A DNA stretch of 64,000 bases, taken from contig QCHK01000007.1 of assembly GCA_003279635.1 (NCBI GenBank), forward strand, positions 1-64,000, given 5' to 3'. The position numbers and the translations under genes are program-made. Positions 43,697 to 54,124 of this stretch are shown here, in pieces. A model generated the notes under the pieces. It had not been told where the DNA came from. It saw only the letters and a program-made list of their open reading frames with translations, and searched no databases. The stretch comes from Prochlorococcus sp. AG-402-B05. Lineage in GTDB: Bacteria; Cyanobacteriota; Cyanobacteriia; PCC-6307; Cyanobiaceae. Numbering within the stretch: position 1 is the stretch's first letter; each line of letters opens with the position of its first letter.

Positions 43697-46180
43697 ATGG
43701 CCAAGGAACGCCTGAAACCCATTTCGTTGCATCAGGAAATGCAGCGTTCTTATCTCGAGTACGCAATGAGCGTAATCGTTGGGAGAGCATTGCCAGACGC
43801 GAGAGATGGATTGAAGCCAGTGCAAAGAAGAATTCTTTTTGCAATGCACGAGTTAGGACTTACGCCCGAAAGGCCTTACAGGAAATGTGCTCGCGTTGTA
43901 GGAGATGTTCTTGGTAAATATCATCCACATGGAGATCAAGCTGTCTACGATGCACTTGTAAGACAAGTTCAAATATTTAATTCAAGATACCCAATTCTTG
44001 ATGGCCACGGAAACTTTGGATCTATTGATGATGATCCTCCTGCTGCAATGAGATATACAGAAACTCGACTAGCGCCAATATCTAACGATGCAATTTTGAG
44101 TGAAATAGATCAAGAAACTGTTGATTTTTCACCAAACTTTGATGGCTCACAACAAGAACCAGATGTTTTACCAGCTCAATTACCTTTCCTCATCTTAAAT
44201 GGAAGTACAGGGATTGCTGTTGGAATGGCAACAAGCATTCCTCCACATAATTTGAACGAAGTGGTAGAGGCCTTAATAGCAATAATAAAAAACCCCTCAT
44301 TAAACGAAGAAAAATTGTTAGAACTAATACCTGGGCCCGACTTTCCAACGGGAGGAGAGATATTGGTAAGTAGCGGAATAAAAGAAACTTACAAGAAAGG
44401 GAGAGGAAGTATAACCATGAGAGGAATAGCGCACATTGAAGAAATTAATCCTGGAAAAGGTAAACACAAAAGAAGTGGCATTATTATTTCAGAACTACCA
44501 TATCAATTAAATAAAGCTGGCTGGATTGAAAAATTAGCTGACCTTGTAAATAATGGAAAAGTTTCGGGAATAGCTGATATTAGAGATGAAAGTGATAGGG
44601 ATGGAATGCGAATTCTTGTTGAAGTTAAAAGAGATTCTGATCCAAAAAAAATTCTAGATTTTTTATATCAAAAAACTGCTTTACAAAGCAATTTTGGTGC
44701 CATTTTACTTGCGTTAGTAAATGGCCAACCAGTTCAACTTACATTAAGAAAATTATTAAATAATTTTTTAGAGTTTAGAGAAAATACTATTTTACTAAGG
44801 AGTAACTATTTACTAAAAAATATTAAAAATAGGCAAGAAATAGTTGAGGCTCTAATTCAAGCCATAAATAATCTTAGAAAAATAATTGATTTGATTGAAA
44901 AATCAAAAGATACAGCTGAAGCAAGAAATAATTTAATTATTAGCTTAAATATTAATGAGAAACAAGCAGATGGAATTCTTGGTATGCCTTTAAAGAAAAT
45001 TACAAGTCTTGAAAAAGATTCTCTAAAGAATGAAATAAATGATTTAAAAAATAAAAGAGCAGAACTCGAGTTAATAATTAATGATAGAGCAAAGTTAATG
45101 AAAGTTATGATTAAAGAACTAAAAGAGCTTAAAAAAAGATTTGGCAGTGAAAGAAGAACCAAATTAATAGAAGGTGGAGATGCTCTTATTGCAGAAAAAA
45201 TGGCAAATCAAAGACCAAATAAAGAACTTCAAAGAATAAATGCACTAAAAGAATTATCAACGGATTCTGAAATAATAATTCAATCAAATAATGAAATAAA
45301 AATAATTCCTTCAGTAATAATAAAAAAATTAAAATTGAAGGAATTTGCTCAAGAAAGAAAGGATATTCTGCCTGCAAAGCTAATATGGCCAATTAAAGAT
45401 GAACCAAAAATATTAGCCATCAGTCAACAAGGTAAAATAGGTCTTCTTAAGTGGGAATTTGCGGGACAAAAGCCCGGCCCTCTAAAACAATTTTTACCAG
45501 CAGGTTTAGAAAATGATAAAATAATTAATCTTATTCCACTAACAGAAATAAAAGATATAAGTTTAGGATTACTTAGTACTGATGGAAAGTTTAAAAGAAT
45601 TTCTATCAATGAGATTAGCGATATTTCTAATAGGTCAACATCGATTTTAAAATTAAAAGACAGTGTAAAGCTTAAGTCTTGCATTCTTTGTAAAGAGAAT
45701 AGCTATTTGTATATAGTTAGTGATATTGGCAGAATTATTAAAATTAAAATAACAGAAAATGATTTCCCATTTATGGGTAAATTAGCTCAAGGAACAAATA
45801 TAATAAAATTATTCCCTGGTGAAAATATAGTTAAAGCTTTAAATTTTCAAGAAAAACAAAATAAAGATTTAATTTTAATAACTAATAAAGCTTCTTTCGT
45901 AAAACATTCGACAAAAGAAATAACTATATCAAAAAAAGGAGGCTTAGGATCAATGGGAATAAATTTTAAAAATAATAAAACAATTAAAGAAAGAGTAATT
46001 GATTGTTTTATAAATAATAAACACGTTTATCTTAAAACTGATAAGGATAGATATCAAAAATTAAAAACCGATCAAATTGACACTAGTTCATATAAAAAAG
46101 AGAACAAATTAAAGATAGACTTAAACAATAATGAGTTTTTAAAATCTACTTTTTCAATGAAATTACCAGAAAAAAATTAA
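43697..46180 (+). CDS. gyrA: Type II topoisomerase subunit A (GyrA/ParC family)
   Basis: 827 residues. The breakage-reunion domain has the catalytic Tyr120 in AAMRYTE, preceded by the helix-turn-helix [21 protein letters not shown] (70-90). In E. coli GyrA the position of Gln82 is Ser83, the main quinolone-resistance site. The C-terminal half should form a beta-pinwheel. I do not find the QRRGGKG-type GyrA box that defines gyrases; the corresponding region reads QERKDIL. So the enzyme may be ParC-like (decatenating) rather than a true gyrase. It is convergent with purF, overlapping by 4 bp. Confidence 0.88.
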   Translation: MAKERLKPISLHQEMQRSYLEYAMSVIVGRALPDARDGLKPVQRRILFAMHELGLTPERPYRKCARVVGDVLGKYHPHGDQAVYDALVRQVQIFNSRYPILDGHGNFGSIDDDPPAAMRYTETRLAPISNDAILSEIDQETVDFSPNFDGSQQEPDVLPAQLPFLILNGSTGIAVGMATSIPPHNLNEVVEALIAIIKNPSLNEEKLLELIPGPDFPTGGEILVSSGIKETYKKGRGSITMRGIAHIEEINPGKGKHKRSGIIISELPYQLNKAGWIEKLADLVNNGKVSGIADIRDESDRDGMRILVEVKRDSDPKKILDFLYQKTALQSNFGAILLALVNGQPVQLTLRKLLNNFLEFRENTILLRSNYLLKNIKNRQEIVEALIQAINNLRKIIDLIEKSKDTAEARNNLIISLNINEKQADGILGMPLKKITSLEKDSLKNEINDLKNKRAELELIINDRAKLMKVMIKELKELKKRFGSERRTKLIEGGDALIAEKMANQRPNKELQRINALKELSTDSEIIIQSNNEIKIIPSVIIKKLKLKEFAQERKDILPAKLIWPIKDEPKILAISQQGKIGLLKWEFAGQKPGPLKQFLPAGLENDKIINLIPLTEIKDISLGLLSTDGKFKRISINEISDISNRSTSILKLKDSVKLKSCILCKENSYLYIVSDIGRIIKIKITENDFPFMGKLAQGTNIIKLFPGENIVKALNFQEKQNKDLILITNKASFVKHSTKEITISKKGGLGSMGINFKNNKTIKERVIDCFINNKHVYLKTDKDRYQKLKTDQIDTSSYKKENKLKIDLNNNEFLKSTFSMKLPEKN

Positions 46181-47634
46181 GACAAAGATGTTTCTTCAAG
46201 CCAAGCTAAATATTCATCAGTGACTGTTCCAGTAACATATTTACCTGTGAAGCAAGATAAATCTAAATCCTCAATTTTAGAATCTTGCGTAATAGCCTGA
46301 GTAAGATCATCTACTTCTTGATAAATCATTTTATCAATAAATAAATTATTTTCTATTTGATTTATATCTCTATTATAAGCAATCAATTCATTCTTGCTTG
46401 GCATATTAATTCCATAGACATGTGGATATCTAATTGGTGGTGCAGCAGATGTAAAAGTAACTTTATTAGCCCCTGCACTTCTTGCCATTTGAACTATTTG
46501 CTGAGATGTCGTTCCTCTAACCACTGAATCATCAACTATCAATACGTTTTTATTCTTAAATTCAGTACTCATTGCATTTAACTTCTGACGCACTGAACGT
46601 TTTCTTAGAGATTGACCAGGCATTATAAATGTTCTACCAACATAACGATTCTTGAAAAAGCCTTCCCTATATTCAATCCCTAACTGTCTTGCTACCTGCA
46701 TGGCTGCAGGTCTAGAAGAATCAGGGATTGGCATTACAACATCTATATCACCAAGAGAAATTTGCTTTTTTATAGTTTCAGCTAATAAATCTCCCATTCT
46801 TAACCTTGACTCATACACAGATATGCCATTCATTATTGAGTCAGGTCTAGCTAAATAAACATATTCAAATGAACAGGGGAATAATTGAGGATTATCTGAG
46901 CATTGTTTAGAAAAAAACTCACCATCTGAAGTTATAAATATCGCCTCACCTGGTTCAACATCTCTAACAATTACATAATCGTTATTTTCAATAACTAGAG
47001 ATTCGCTAGCGATTATCCATTCAGGTTTATTATTTTCTTTTACCCTTCTTCCAACAACTAAAGGGCGAATTCCAAAAGGATCTCTGAAAGCTAAAAGACC
47101 ATGACCAGCTATTAAAGCGATTGAAGCATAGGATCCCTCTACTCTCGCGTGAAGTCTTTTAACAGCATTAAAAAGATCCTCTGGATCTATATCTTTTCCT
47201 TTTATTTCACTATTTAATTCTGTTGCCAAAATATTCAATAACATTTCAGTATCGCTCGATGTATTTGTATGTCTTTTATCAACTTTAAAAAGTTCTTTTT
47301 CTAGCTCTCTTGTATTAGTTAAGTTTCCATTGTGAACAAGAATAATTCCATAAGGAGCATTTACGTAAAAAGGTTGTGCTTCTTCTTCTTTATGAGCAGC
47401 ACCTTTAGTTGCATAACGTACATGTCCCAAGCCTAATCTTCCAATCAAAGCTCTCATATCTCTAGTTCTATAAGCTTCTCTAACTTGACCTTTAGATTTA
47501 TTAATATGAAAAACACTTCCGTCCATTGTTGCAATCCCCGTAGAATCTTGACCTCTATGCTGTAGCAATAACAAACTATCGTATATTTGTTGATTACATT
47601 GATCAGTTGAGACAACACCTACAATTCCACACAT
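46177..47634 (-). CDS. purF: Amidophosphoribosyltransferase
   Basis: 485 residues. PurF catalyses the first step of purine synthesis, PRPP + glutamine to phosphoribosylamine. The start MCGIVGVVS places the nucleophile Cys2 directly after the initiator Met, without a propeptide. The PRPP-binding motif [14 protein letters not shown] is intact, and RPLVVGRR and [11 protein letters not shown] are also typical. It is transcribed downstream of purL with a 61-bp gap. Confidence 0.97.
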   Translation of the reverse strand: MCGIVGVVSTDQCNQQIYDSLLLLQHRGQDSTGIATMDGSVFHINKSKGQVREAYRTRDMRALIGRLGLGHVRYATKGAAHKEEEAQPFYVNAPYGIILVHNGNLTNTRELEKELFKVDKRHTNTSSDTEMLLNILATELNSEIKGKDIDPEDLFNAVKRLHARVEGSYASIALIAGHGLLAFRDPFGIRPLVVGRRVKENNKPEWIIASESLVIENNDYVIVRDVEPGEAIFITSDGEFFSKQCSDNPQLFPCSFEYVYLARPDSIMNGISVYESRLRMGDLLAETIKKQISLGDIDVVMPIPDSSRPAAMQVARQLGIEYREGFFKNRYVGRTFIMPGQSLRKRSVRQKLNAMSTEFKNKNVLIVDDSVVRGTTSQQIVQMARSAGANKVTFTSAAPPIRYPHVYGINMPSKNELIAYNRDINQIENNLFIDKMIYQEVDDLTQAITQDSKIEDLDLSCFTGKYVTGTVTDEYLAWLEETSLS

Positions 47635-47695
47635 AATTATATTCCTAGGTTAAGTAAACTTAATTTAATTTTAAGATTATAAATCATAAATGAGA

Positions 47696-50107
47696 TTATT
47701 TAGTTATTTTTTTATAGATGGTGTCTTTGTATATATCTTTCAAGTCTAAAATATTAATATCTATAATTGTATTATTCGATTGAGACACTAATAGTTTTTT
47801 TTGATTATTTACAATGCCTAAATGAGATATTGAAAACAGATTAGATTCTTGCAAAGAAATATTTTTATAATATTTCTCTAATTCTACGCTTTGTTCACTT
47901 GAACAACTAACTAAAACTCTTGCTCCTCCTTCAGCAAATAAGAGTCTATCTAATCTTGATTCGCTAGGAGGGAGCATAATATTTGCTCCGTAACCAGAAG
48001 AAATACAACATTCAGCTATAGCTACTGCCAGACCACCATCACCTAAATCATGAGCAGAGTTAATAATACCTTTTTTTATTATTTCTCTTAAAAATGCATG
48101 AACTTGTTTTTCTAAATTTAAATCTATTTCTGGAGGTCTTCCTGTTTTTAATCCATGAATATACTCTAAAAAAGATGAAGCAGATAATGAAATTCTTTGA
48201 TCTTGATTTATATTATTTTCCAAAGATAATCCAATCATCCATATTTGATCTTCAGCTTTAACCCAAGATTTTTTACAAATTTTATTAATATCCTCTATTA
48301 ATCCAACCATACCAATTACTGGCGTTGGATGTATTGGGATAACGGTATTATTTGGCAATTTAGTATCATTGTATAATGACACATTTCCTCCTGTAACTGG
48401 AGTATTCAATGCTAAACAAGCTTTAGTTATCCCTTCACATGACATTGATAATTGCCAAAAACCGACTGCTTTGTCTGGAGAGGAAAAATTTAAATTATTT
48501 GTAATTGCTATAGGTTCAGCTCCCACAGAACTTAAATTCCTAGCCGCTTCTGCAACAGCAGACATACTTCCTCTTTGAGGATCTAAATAAACCCATCTAT
48601 CATTACAATCAACAACTGATGCTATTCCTCTATCTTTCTCTGGCTTGGCTAGAAAGTCATTTTGAGAACGAATCCTAATAACAGCAGCATCAGCTTCTCC
48701 AGGAGAAACAACTGTATTAGATTGCACTTGATAGTCGTATTGTTTATAAATCCAATTTTTTGAAGCTATTGAAGGCGTACTTAATAAATCTAATAGAACA
48801 TTATTCCAGCTAATAAATAAATTATTTTTTATATTAATAATTCCATCTTTTAAAGTTTTAGGTAATAAATCTTCAGTCCATTTCCAATGTTCTTGCAAAT
48901 ATTCAGGTGTTGAATTTATTAATATATGTTCTTCTATAGGCGTATCATCAGCAAGGGCAGATGCTGGCAGATTTGCTACAACTTCGCCTTTATGAATCAC
49001 TCTAACAACTTTTTCTTTTAAAACTTTTCCAACAACTTCAACATACAATCCCCATCTTATAAATAATTGTCTCAATTCTTCTTCTGAACCAGGTTTCACA
49101 ACAAATAGCATTCGTTCTTGTGATTCTGACAACAAAAACTCATATGCAGTCATTCCCTTTTCTCTCGCAGGAACAAGGTCAAGATTCAATTCAATTCCTA
49201 CCTCACCTTTTGACGCCATTTCAGAACAACTACAAGTCAACCCCGCCGCTCCCATATCCTGAGCAGCAATTACATGACCTGTTTTAAATGCCTCTAGACA
49301 AGCTTCTATTAATCCTTTTTCAAGAAAAGGATCCCCAACCTGAACGGCAGGTCGATCATCTATTGAAGTTTTAGAAAGTTCAGAACTAGCAAAGCTTGCT
49401 CCTCCCATACCATCTCTACCAGTTGTGTTTCCTACGTAAAGAACTGGAAAGTCTATTCCACTAGCACCTGAGCAAACTATTTCTTCTGTTTCCATCAAAC
49501 CCAACGCCATTGCATTAACTAATGGGTTACCTGAGTAACTACTATCAAATCCCACTTCCCCTCCAATAGTAGGAACGCCTACACAATTTCCATAGTGAGA
49601 AATACCTGCAACTACTCCTTCCAATAAACTAATATTTTTTTCATCATCTAATGGACCAAACCTTAAAGCATTCAACAAGGCTATTGGCCTAGCTCCCATA
49701 GTAAAAATATCTCTAAGAATTCCACCTACACCAGTTGCTGCTCCTTGAAACGGCTCAACAGCTGAAGGATGGTTGTGACTTTCAATTTTAAACACTAATC
49801 TTTGACCTAAACCAATATCAACTACGCCAGCATTTTCTCCAGGGCCCACAAGAATTCGACTACCTGTTGTAGGAAAGTTTTTAAGTAAAGAACGAGAGTT
49901 TCGATAGCAACAATGTTCAGACCACATAACACCAAACATTCCTAATTCATTTCTATTGGGAGGTCTATTGAGTCTTCTACAAATTTCTACATAGTCTGAT
50001 TGTTTTAACCCTTCTTGCTCAAGAGCGGACATAACATCGTATTCAACAATAAATTTTGATGAATTAATGAATTGGCTAAAATCATTATTTTCAAAAAATA
50101 CTGTCAT
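47696..50107 (-). CDS. purL: Phosphoribosylformylglycinamidine synthase subunit PurL
   Basis: 803 residues. PurL is the large, ATP-dependent subunit that makes FGAM; the short form needs PurQ and PurS from elsewhere. Conserved segments are [18 protein letters not shown], the ATP-binding [36 protein letters not shown] and the C-terminal [18 protein letters not shown]. It is encoded between the PRC-barrel gene (3-bp gap) and purF. Confidence 0.97.
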   Translation of the reverse strand: MTVFFENNDFSQFINSSKFIVEYDVMSALEQEGLKQSDYVEICRRLNRPPNRNELGMFGVMWSEHCCYRNSRSLLKNFPTTGSRILVGPGENAGVVDIGLGQRLVFKIESHNHPSAVEPFQGAATGVGGILRDIFTMGARPIALLNALRFGPLDDEKNISLLEGVVAGISHYGNCVGVPTIGGEVGFDSSYSGNPLVNAMALGLMETEEIVCSGASGIDFPVLYVGNTTGRDGMGGASFASSELSKTSIDDRPAVQVGDPFLEKGLIEACLEAFKTGHVIAAQDMGAAGLTCSCSEMASKGEVGIELNLDLVPAREKGMTAYEFLLSESQERMLFVVKPGSEEELRQLFIRWGLYVEVVGKVLKEKVVRVIHKGEVVANLPASALADDTPIEEHILINSTPEYLQEHWKWTEDLLPKTLKDGIINIKNNLFISWNNVLLDLLSTPSIASKNWIYKQYDYQVQSNTVVSPGEADAAVIRIRSQNDFLAKPEKDRGIASVVDCNDRWVYLDPQRGSMSAVAEAARNLSSVGAEPIAITNNLNFSSPDKAVGFWQLSMSCEGITKACLALNTPVTGGNVSLYNDTKLPNNTVIPIHPTPVIGMVGLIEDINKICKKSWVKAEDQIWMIGLSLENNINQDQRISLSASSFLEYIHGLKTGRPPEIDLNLEKQVHAFLREIIKKGIINSAHDLGDGGLAVAIAECCISSGYGANIMLPPSESRLDRLLFAEGGARVLVSCSSEQSVELEKYYKNISLQESNLFSISHLGIVNNQKKLLVSQSNNTIIDINILDLKDIYKDTIYKKITK

Positions 50108-50110
50108 TTA

Positions 50111-50893
50111 TTAAATCCATGGATCAAGATCTCTTTCATTAGTGAAATTTGTATTTCTCTTACGTTTATTCATTCTATTAAATTCCTCGGAACTATCTAT
50201 GTCTAAATTGTCTATCCAGTCATCATATGAAGCATCCCCATTCAAAATTTCATCAAAATGATCGACAGAATCATTATCACTTTCACTAATTTGATCATCA
50301 ATCCATCCCTCAAGCTTATCAGAAGCATTATAAGTTAAATCTTGAAATTGAGTTTTCCATTTTCTACTCTTACTAAGAAATTCTTCTTTTAAACTAGCTT
50401 TTTGTATTGGTAGATCTTCAAATGTATCAATATCGCAAGAGATAGAACCTGGCTGTTTATCAGTAATTTGAGCTATGGATAAACGCCATCTACTAGTTCC
50501 TGGAATTAATGGATTAGATCTACTAACTAAATAATATTGTATATTTCCTTTTTTTGACTCAAAAAGAAAATCAGCTATTAAACCTATTTTTTGACCAGTT
50601 CTATTAAAAACACTTGAATTCATTAAAGTAGGGAAACGATCTAAGGTTTGTTGGTCAGAGACTGAACAGGGCGCTTTTACATACACTTCTTGTTGATTTA
50701 TTCCTTTAAGTTGATCTAATCTCCAAACCTCTCTTTCAAGTCTCAGGTTAGAAGGACGAGTTATAAATCCTAATATTCTATGAAAAGGTGGATGCATCCA
50801 TGGACTAATAACTGGACCATGATCAATTCCATTTTCACAACGAACGTTATGTTTTAATAAATCACTAAGTAATAATTTTTTAGGGACAGCCAA
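50111..50893 (-). CDS. PRC-barrel-like conserved protein, 260 aa
   Basis: The middle part contains two PRC-barrel-like beta segments (NRTGQKIGLIADFLFESKKGN, then GTSRWRLSIAQITDK). The N-terminus (LSDLLKHNVRCENGIDHGP) and acidic C-terminus are variable, and the C-terminal 70 residues are Asp/Ser rich. PRC barrels often bind partner proteins or RNA, but this cyanobacterial family has no assigned function. It lies between dnaN (2-bp gap) and purL (3-bp gap), a conserved arrangement in Prochlorococcus, so it may act in replication or be a passenger of the operon. Confidence 0.82.
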   Translation of the reverse strand: MAVPKKLLLSDLLKHNVRCENGIDHGPVISPWMHPPFHRILGFITRPSNLRLEREVWRLDQLKGINQQEVYVKAPCSVSDQQTLDRFPTLMNSSVFNRTGQKIGLIADFLFESKKGNIQYYLVSRSNPLIPGTSRWRLSIAQITDKQPGSISCDIDTFEDLPIQKASLKEEFLSKSRKWKTQFQDLTYNASDKLEGWIDDQISESDNDSVDHFDEILNGDASYDDWIDNLDIDSSEEFNRMNKRKRNTNFTNERDLDPWI

Positions 50894-50895
50894 AA

Positions 50896-52056
50896 TTAAT
50901 TTCGTATTTGTATGGGCATTACTAGATAAGTGAAATTAATGTCACTATTAATAGGTGAGAAAACTGCAGGTGTAGTAGGAGAATTACAACTTAATTTAAT
51001 CAGGTTTGAATCTATGACTTTAAGTCCATCTAATAAATATCTAACATTAAATGCTATTTGAAATGATTCACCTTTATAAGAGATAGGTAGTGACTCATAA
51101 CCTGTTCCAATATCTTGAGCATCTGTACTAATTTTTATTAATTTTGCAGAACCATCAGTCGTTACTTTTATAACATTATTATGCTGATCTGCCAAAACAG
51201 CAATTCTTTCTAATGAAGATATAAATTCTTTCCGATCAAATTCTAATTCATTTTCAAAAGTATCAGGTAATAATTGCGAATAATTTGGATAAGAACCTTC
51301 TAAAGCTCTTATAGTAATAATATCATCGACAGATATAAACACTACTTGTGCTTTATCGACAAAAAAATTAATTGGCTGACTAATATCACAAGTACTTAAA
51401 AATTTTTCGACTTCTCTTAAAGATTTAGAAGGTAGTGTAATAGAAAATTTTTCAAATTTATTAGAATTATCTATCTCTTTTGAATCTGATAATATATTAT
51501 TTAGATTAAGAACAGCTAATCTATGTCCATCAGTAGCTGCAGATTCAATACCATAACCGTCAAAAGTAAGATTAACGCCAGTAAGTAATTGTTTAGCATC
51601 ATCAGTACTGCTTGCAAATAAAGTTGATTTAATGGCATTAGATAATAATAATGGATTCAACTTAAGAGAAGTACCACTCTCTACCAAAGGTAAATCAGGA
51701 AAATCATCAGAGAGCATTCCTCTGACTTGATACGTTCCACTTTTACTAGTTAACTCGACTTTTTGACTACTTTCATCTGATGTCAAAATTAAAGGTGAGT
51801 CGTTAGATAATTTCGAAACAATTTCACCAAACAACTTGGCAGGTAAAGTTATGGCACCACTTCTCTCTATAGAAGCAGATATTGAAGTTTGTATTCCTAA
51901 ACTCAAGTCAAAACCAGTCAGACGAAGTTTTCCAGTTACCTCATCAGCAGCGAGTAAAACATTAGCTAATATAGGGTGCGTTGGTCTGTTAGAAACAGCT
52001 CTACTAACCAATTGAAGAGCAATATTTAATTCAGACTGAGAGCAATTTAATTTCAT
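50896..52056 (-). CDS. dnaN: DNA polymerase III sliding clamp (beta subunit)
   Basis: 386 residues with the three-domain clamp fold; typical motifs include GFDLSLGIQTSI near residue 50, TDGHRLAVL near 170, and the C-terminal VMPIQIRN. The clamp encircles DNA and gives the polymerase processivity. dnaA is not adjacent, as usual in cyanobacteria. The gap upstream of its start contains the oriC candidate, and replication forks would follow dnaN transcription (leftward) away from it. Confidence 0.96.
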   Translation of the reverse strand: MKLNCSQSELNIALQLVSRAVSNRPTHPILANVLLAADEVTGKLRLTGFDLSLGIQTSISASIERSGAITLPAKLFGEIVSKLSNDSPLILTSDESSQKVELTSKSGTYQVRGMLSDDFPDLPLVESGTSLKLNPLLLSNAIKSTLFASSTDDAKQLLTGVNLTFDGYGIESAATDGHRLAVLNLNNILSDSKEIDNSNKFEKFSITLPSKSLREVEKFLSTCDISQPINFFVDKAQVVFISVDDIITIRALEGSYPNYSQLLPDTFENELEFDRKEFISSLERIAVLADQHNNVIKVTTDGSAKLIKISTDAQDIGTGYESLPISYKGESFQIAFNVRYLLDGLKVIDSNLIKLSCNSPTTPAVFSPINSDINFTYLVMPIQIRN

Positions 52057-52430
52057 CCTGTTATTTCAAATAAAATCTATTTCTATAAGAATTTCATAGC
52101 TAATTCCAAAAAGCAATACCGTTAATAAAAACAAAACCTTTCTCTTCTATTCAATTTCTTTTTTTCTAATATGAAATTGAATTAGTAGTAGTAGTTCCTG
52201 TGGTTTCTGTGGGTAATTGAAAAAACGTAGTAACCATCTATTATTTTTGAAATCTTATCTGTGGAGAAGTTTTTTAAAAAGAGGACAAAAATATTCTTAT
52301 CCACTAACTTTATCACCTGTGGAAAAAGCCAGATTAATTGTTGATGAGTTTTAATACGTTTTCCCCAGTAAATAGGACGAAGAACCGTTGAAATTAACAG
52401 ACAGTTTTTTTATTGGATATTAGAATGTTT
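52057..52430. other. Candidate chromosomal origin of replication (oriC)
   Basis: 374 bp non-coding between dnaN and thrC. Five sites match or nearly match DnaA boxes: TTTTCCACA exactly on the minus strand at 52,318-52,326, TTATCCACT at 52,297-52,305, TTCTCCACA (minus) at 52,260-52,268, TTACCCACA (minus) at 52,208-52,216 and TTTTCCCCA at 52,349-52,357. An AT-rich stretch (52,081-52,200) could be the unwinding element. oriC beside dnaN is known for Prochlorococcus. GC skew was not computed. Confidence 0.7.
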
Positions 52431-53537
52431 CTAAAAGCCCATTTTTTTTGATATTAAACTTACTTCTGGTTCTATTCCCGTATGAAAGATTGAATCATTA
52501 TTCTTTATTGCGCAATCAGGATCTTTTAGACCATTTCCAGTCAAAACACATACAATTGTCGAATTTTTTGGGACATCATCTTTAATTTTCAATAAACCAG
52601 CGACAGAAGCTGCGCTTGCAGGCTCACAAAAAATGCCTTCTTCTTTACCAAGTATTTTGTATGCGTTGATTATTTCTGAATCTGATACGGATGAAAATTT
52701 ACCATTGCTTTCTTTTTTTGCTAAGAGAGCTTTTTCTTTATTAACAGGATTACCAATTCTTATTGCAGTAGCAATTGTCTCTGGGTTACTGATACTTTTA
52801 CCTTCAACTAGAGGTGCAGAGCCACTTGCTTGAAAACCCATCATTCTTGGGAGATGTTTCGATTTTCCAGCGTGAAAAAATTCTTGAAAGCCCATCCAGT
52901 AAGCACTTATATTTCCTGCATTTCCCATTGGAATGCATAACCAATCAGGAGCATTTCCTAGATTTTCTATTATCTCAAAGGCGGCTGTTTTTTGTCCTTG
53001 TAACCTGTAAGGATTAACTGAGTTAACTAATGTAATTGGATATTTTTCAGATAGTTTTCTAACAATATCTAATGCTTTATCAAAATTTCCTTTAATAGCT
53101 AATACTTCAGCTCCGTAAACTAAAGCCTGAGCTAGTTTCCCTTGAGCAACATATCCATCTGGAATAATAACAAAAGATTTCATCCCACCTTTGCTTGCAT
53201 AAGCAGCTGCAGAAGCTGAGGTATTACCTGTGCTTGCGCAAATTACAACTTCACAACCAGCTTCTTTAGCTTTACTGATTGCCATAGTCATTCCTCTATC
53301 TTTAAACGATCCAGTTGGATTTAAGCCGTCATACTTGACATATACTGTTGTTCCCTTTCCAATTCGATTAGAAATGGACTTGACTTCAATAAGAGGCGTT
53401 GCTCCTTCTTTTAAGGTTATGATGGGTGTTTTTTTACTTACTGGTAACCACGGTTTGTATGTTTCTATAAGTCCATCCCAATTATTTTTATCTGGGGTAT
53501 AAGTCAATAGTTGTTTTAATTTCTTGGAAAATGACAC
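52431..53537 (-). CDS. thrC: Threonine synthase
   Basis: 368 residues. ThrC converts O-phosphohomoserine to threonine with PLP. The PLP-binding Lys79 sits in [13 protein letters not shown], and [27 protein letters not shown] and [11 protein letters not shown] are conserved. Length and motifs fit the short bacterial/cyanobacterial form. It is transcribed toward the oriC candidate (minus strand). The next gene upstream is the DUF1400-like gene, 26 bp away. Confidence 0.95.
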   Translation of the reverse strand: MSFSKKLKQLLTYTPDKNNWDGLIETYKPWLPVSKKTPIITLKEGATPLIEVKSISNRIGKGTTVYVKYDGLNPTGSFKDRGMTMAISKAKEAGCEVVICASTGNTSASAAAYASKGGMKSFVIIPDGYVAQGKLAQALVYGAEVLAIKGNFDKALDIVRKLSEKYPITLVNSVNPYRLQGQKTAAFEIIENLGNAPDWLCIPMGNAGNISAYWMGFQEFFHAGKSKHLPRMMGFQASGSAPLVEGKSISNPETIATAIRIGNPVNKEKALLAKKESNGKFSSVSDSEIINAYKILGKEEGIFCEPASAASVAGLLKIKDDVPKNSTIVCVLTGNGLKDPDCAIKNNDSIFHTGIEPEVSLISKKMGF

Positions 53538-53563
53538 TACTTACCTAATCAATTTCAAACAAT

Positions 53564-54124
53564 CTAAGTGCTAGACCTTCCATCTTTGAGCTTTTTAAAG
53601 GGTGAAGCTGAGTAGAATTCGATTAACTCTTTTAATGAGTCTACTTTTTTAAGGGTTTTAGTTAATGTGTTCAGATCGAGTGCAATATTTTTATTTGGAT
53701 ATGCCTTCAAAAAATCGATCAGATCAATTTTTTGATTGTTATTAAAAGAACTTAGTAAGAGTCCAGATCTTATAGCTTTAGAACTTAATTTTAAATTAGA
53801 TATTTTATTAGGATAAATTATTGTAGATAACCTGCCTAAAAAAACTTCTCCTATTTGACTGTTCATCAATCTGCTACTTGTTTTGATTGGAAATTTTATT
53901 TTTATAGATAGTATCTTATGTAAATTTTTTTCATTTTGGCCGGTAATTTTTATTAGATTTTTTAATTTATTGCTAGGTTTTCTTGTTAATTTAAATTGAG
54001 ACAGCTCTTCTATTTTAATACTTCTACTAAATGTTCCTTTATAAAGAAAAAGGTTTTCTGCTCCTTTGGCACTTTGATTGAAAAATAATATTAATGGTAT
54101 AATATATTTATATTTTGAATTCAT
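53564..54124 (-). CDS. Exported protein, DUF1400-like, 186 aa
   Basis: A signal peptide (YKYIIPLILFFNQSAKGA) precedes ENLFLYKGTFSRSIKIEELSQF, which recalls the DUF1400 domain (xLYGxFxxxIxVxxLxxF) that in larger cyanobacteria often precedes a hydrolase. The rest is beta/alpha mixed and Lys-rich. There is no hydrolase domain here, so it would be a stand-alone DUF1400. It lies directly after the UbiB-like gene, its ATG abutting the stop of the latter (54,124 / 54,125). A periplasmic location is inferred. Confidence 0.7.
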   Translation of the reverse strand: MNSKYKYIIPLILFFNQSAKGAENLFLYKGTFSRSIKIEELSQFKLTRKPSNKLKNLIKITGQNEKNLHKILSIKIKFPIKTSSRLMNSQIGEVFLGRLSTIIYPNKISNLKLSSKAIRSGLLLSSFNNNQKIDLIDFLKAYPNKNIALDLNTLTKTLKKVDSLKELIEFYSASPFKKLKDGRSST

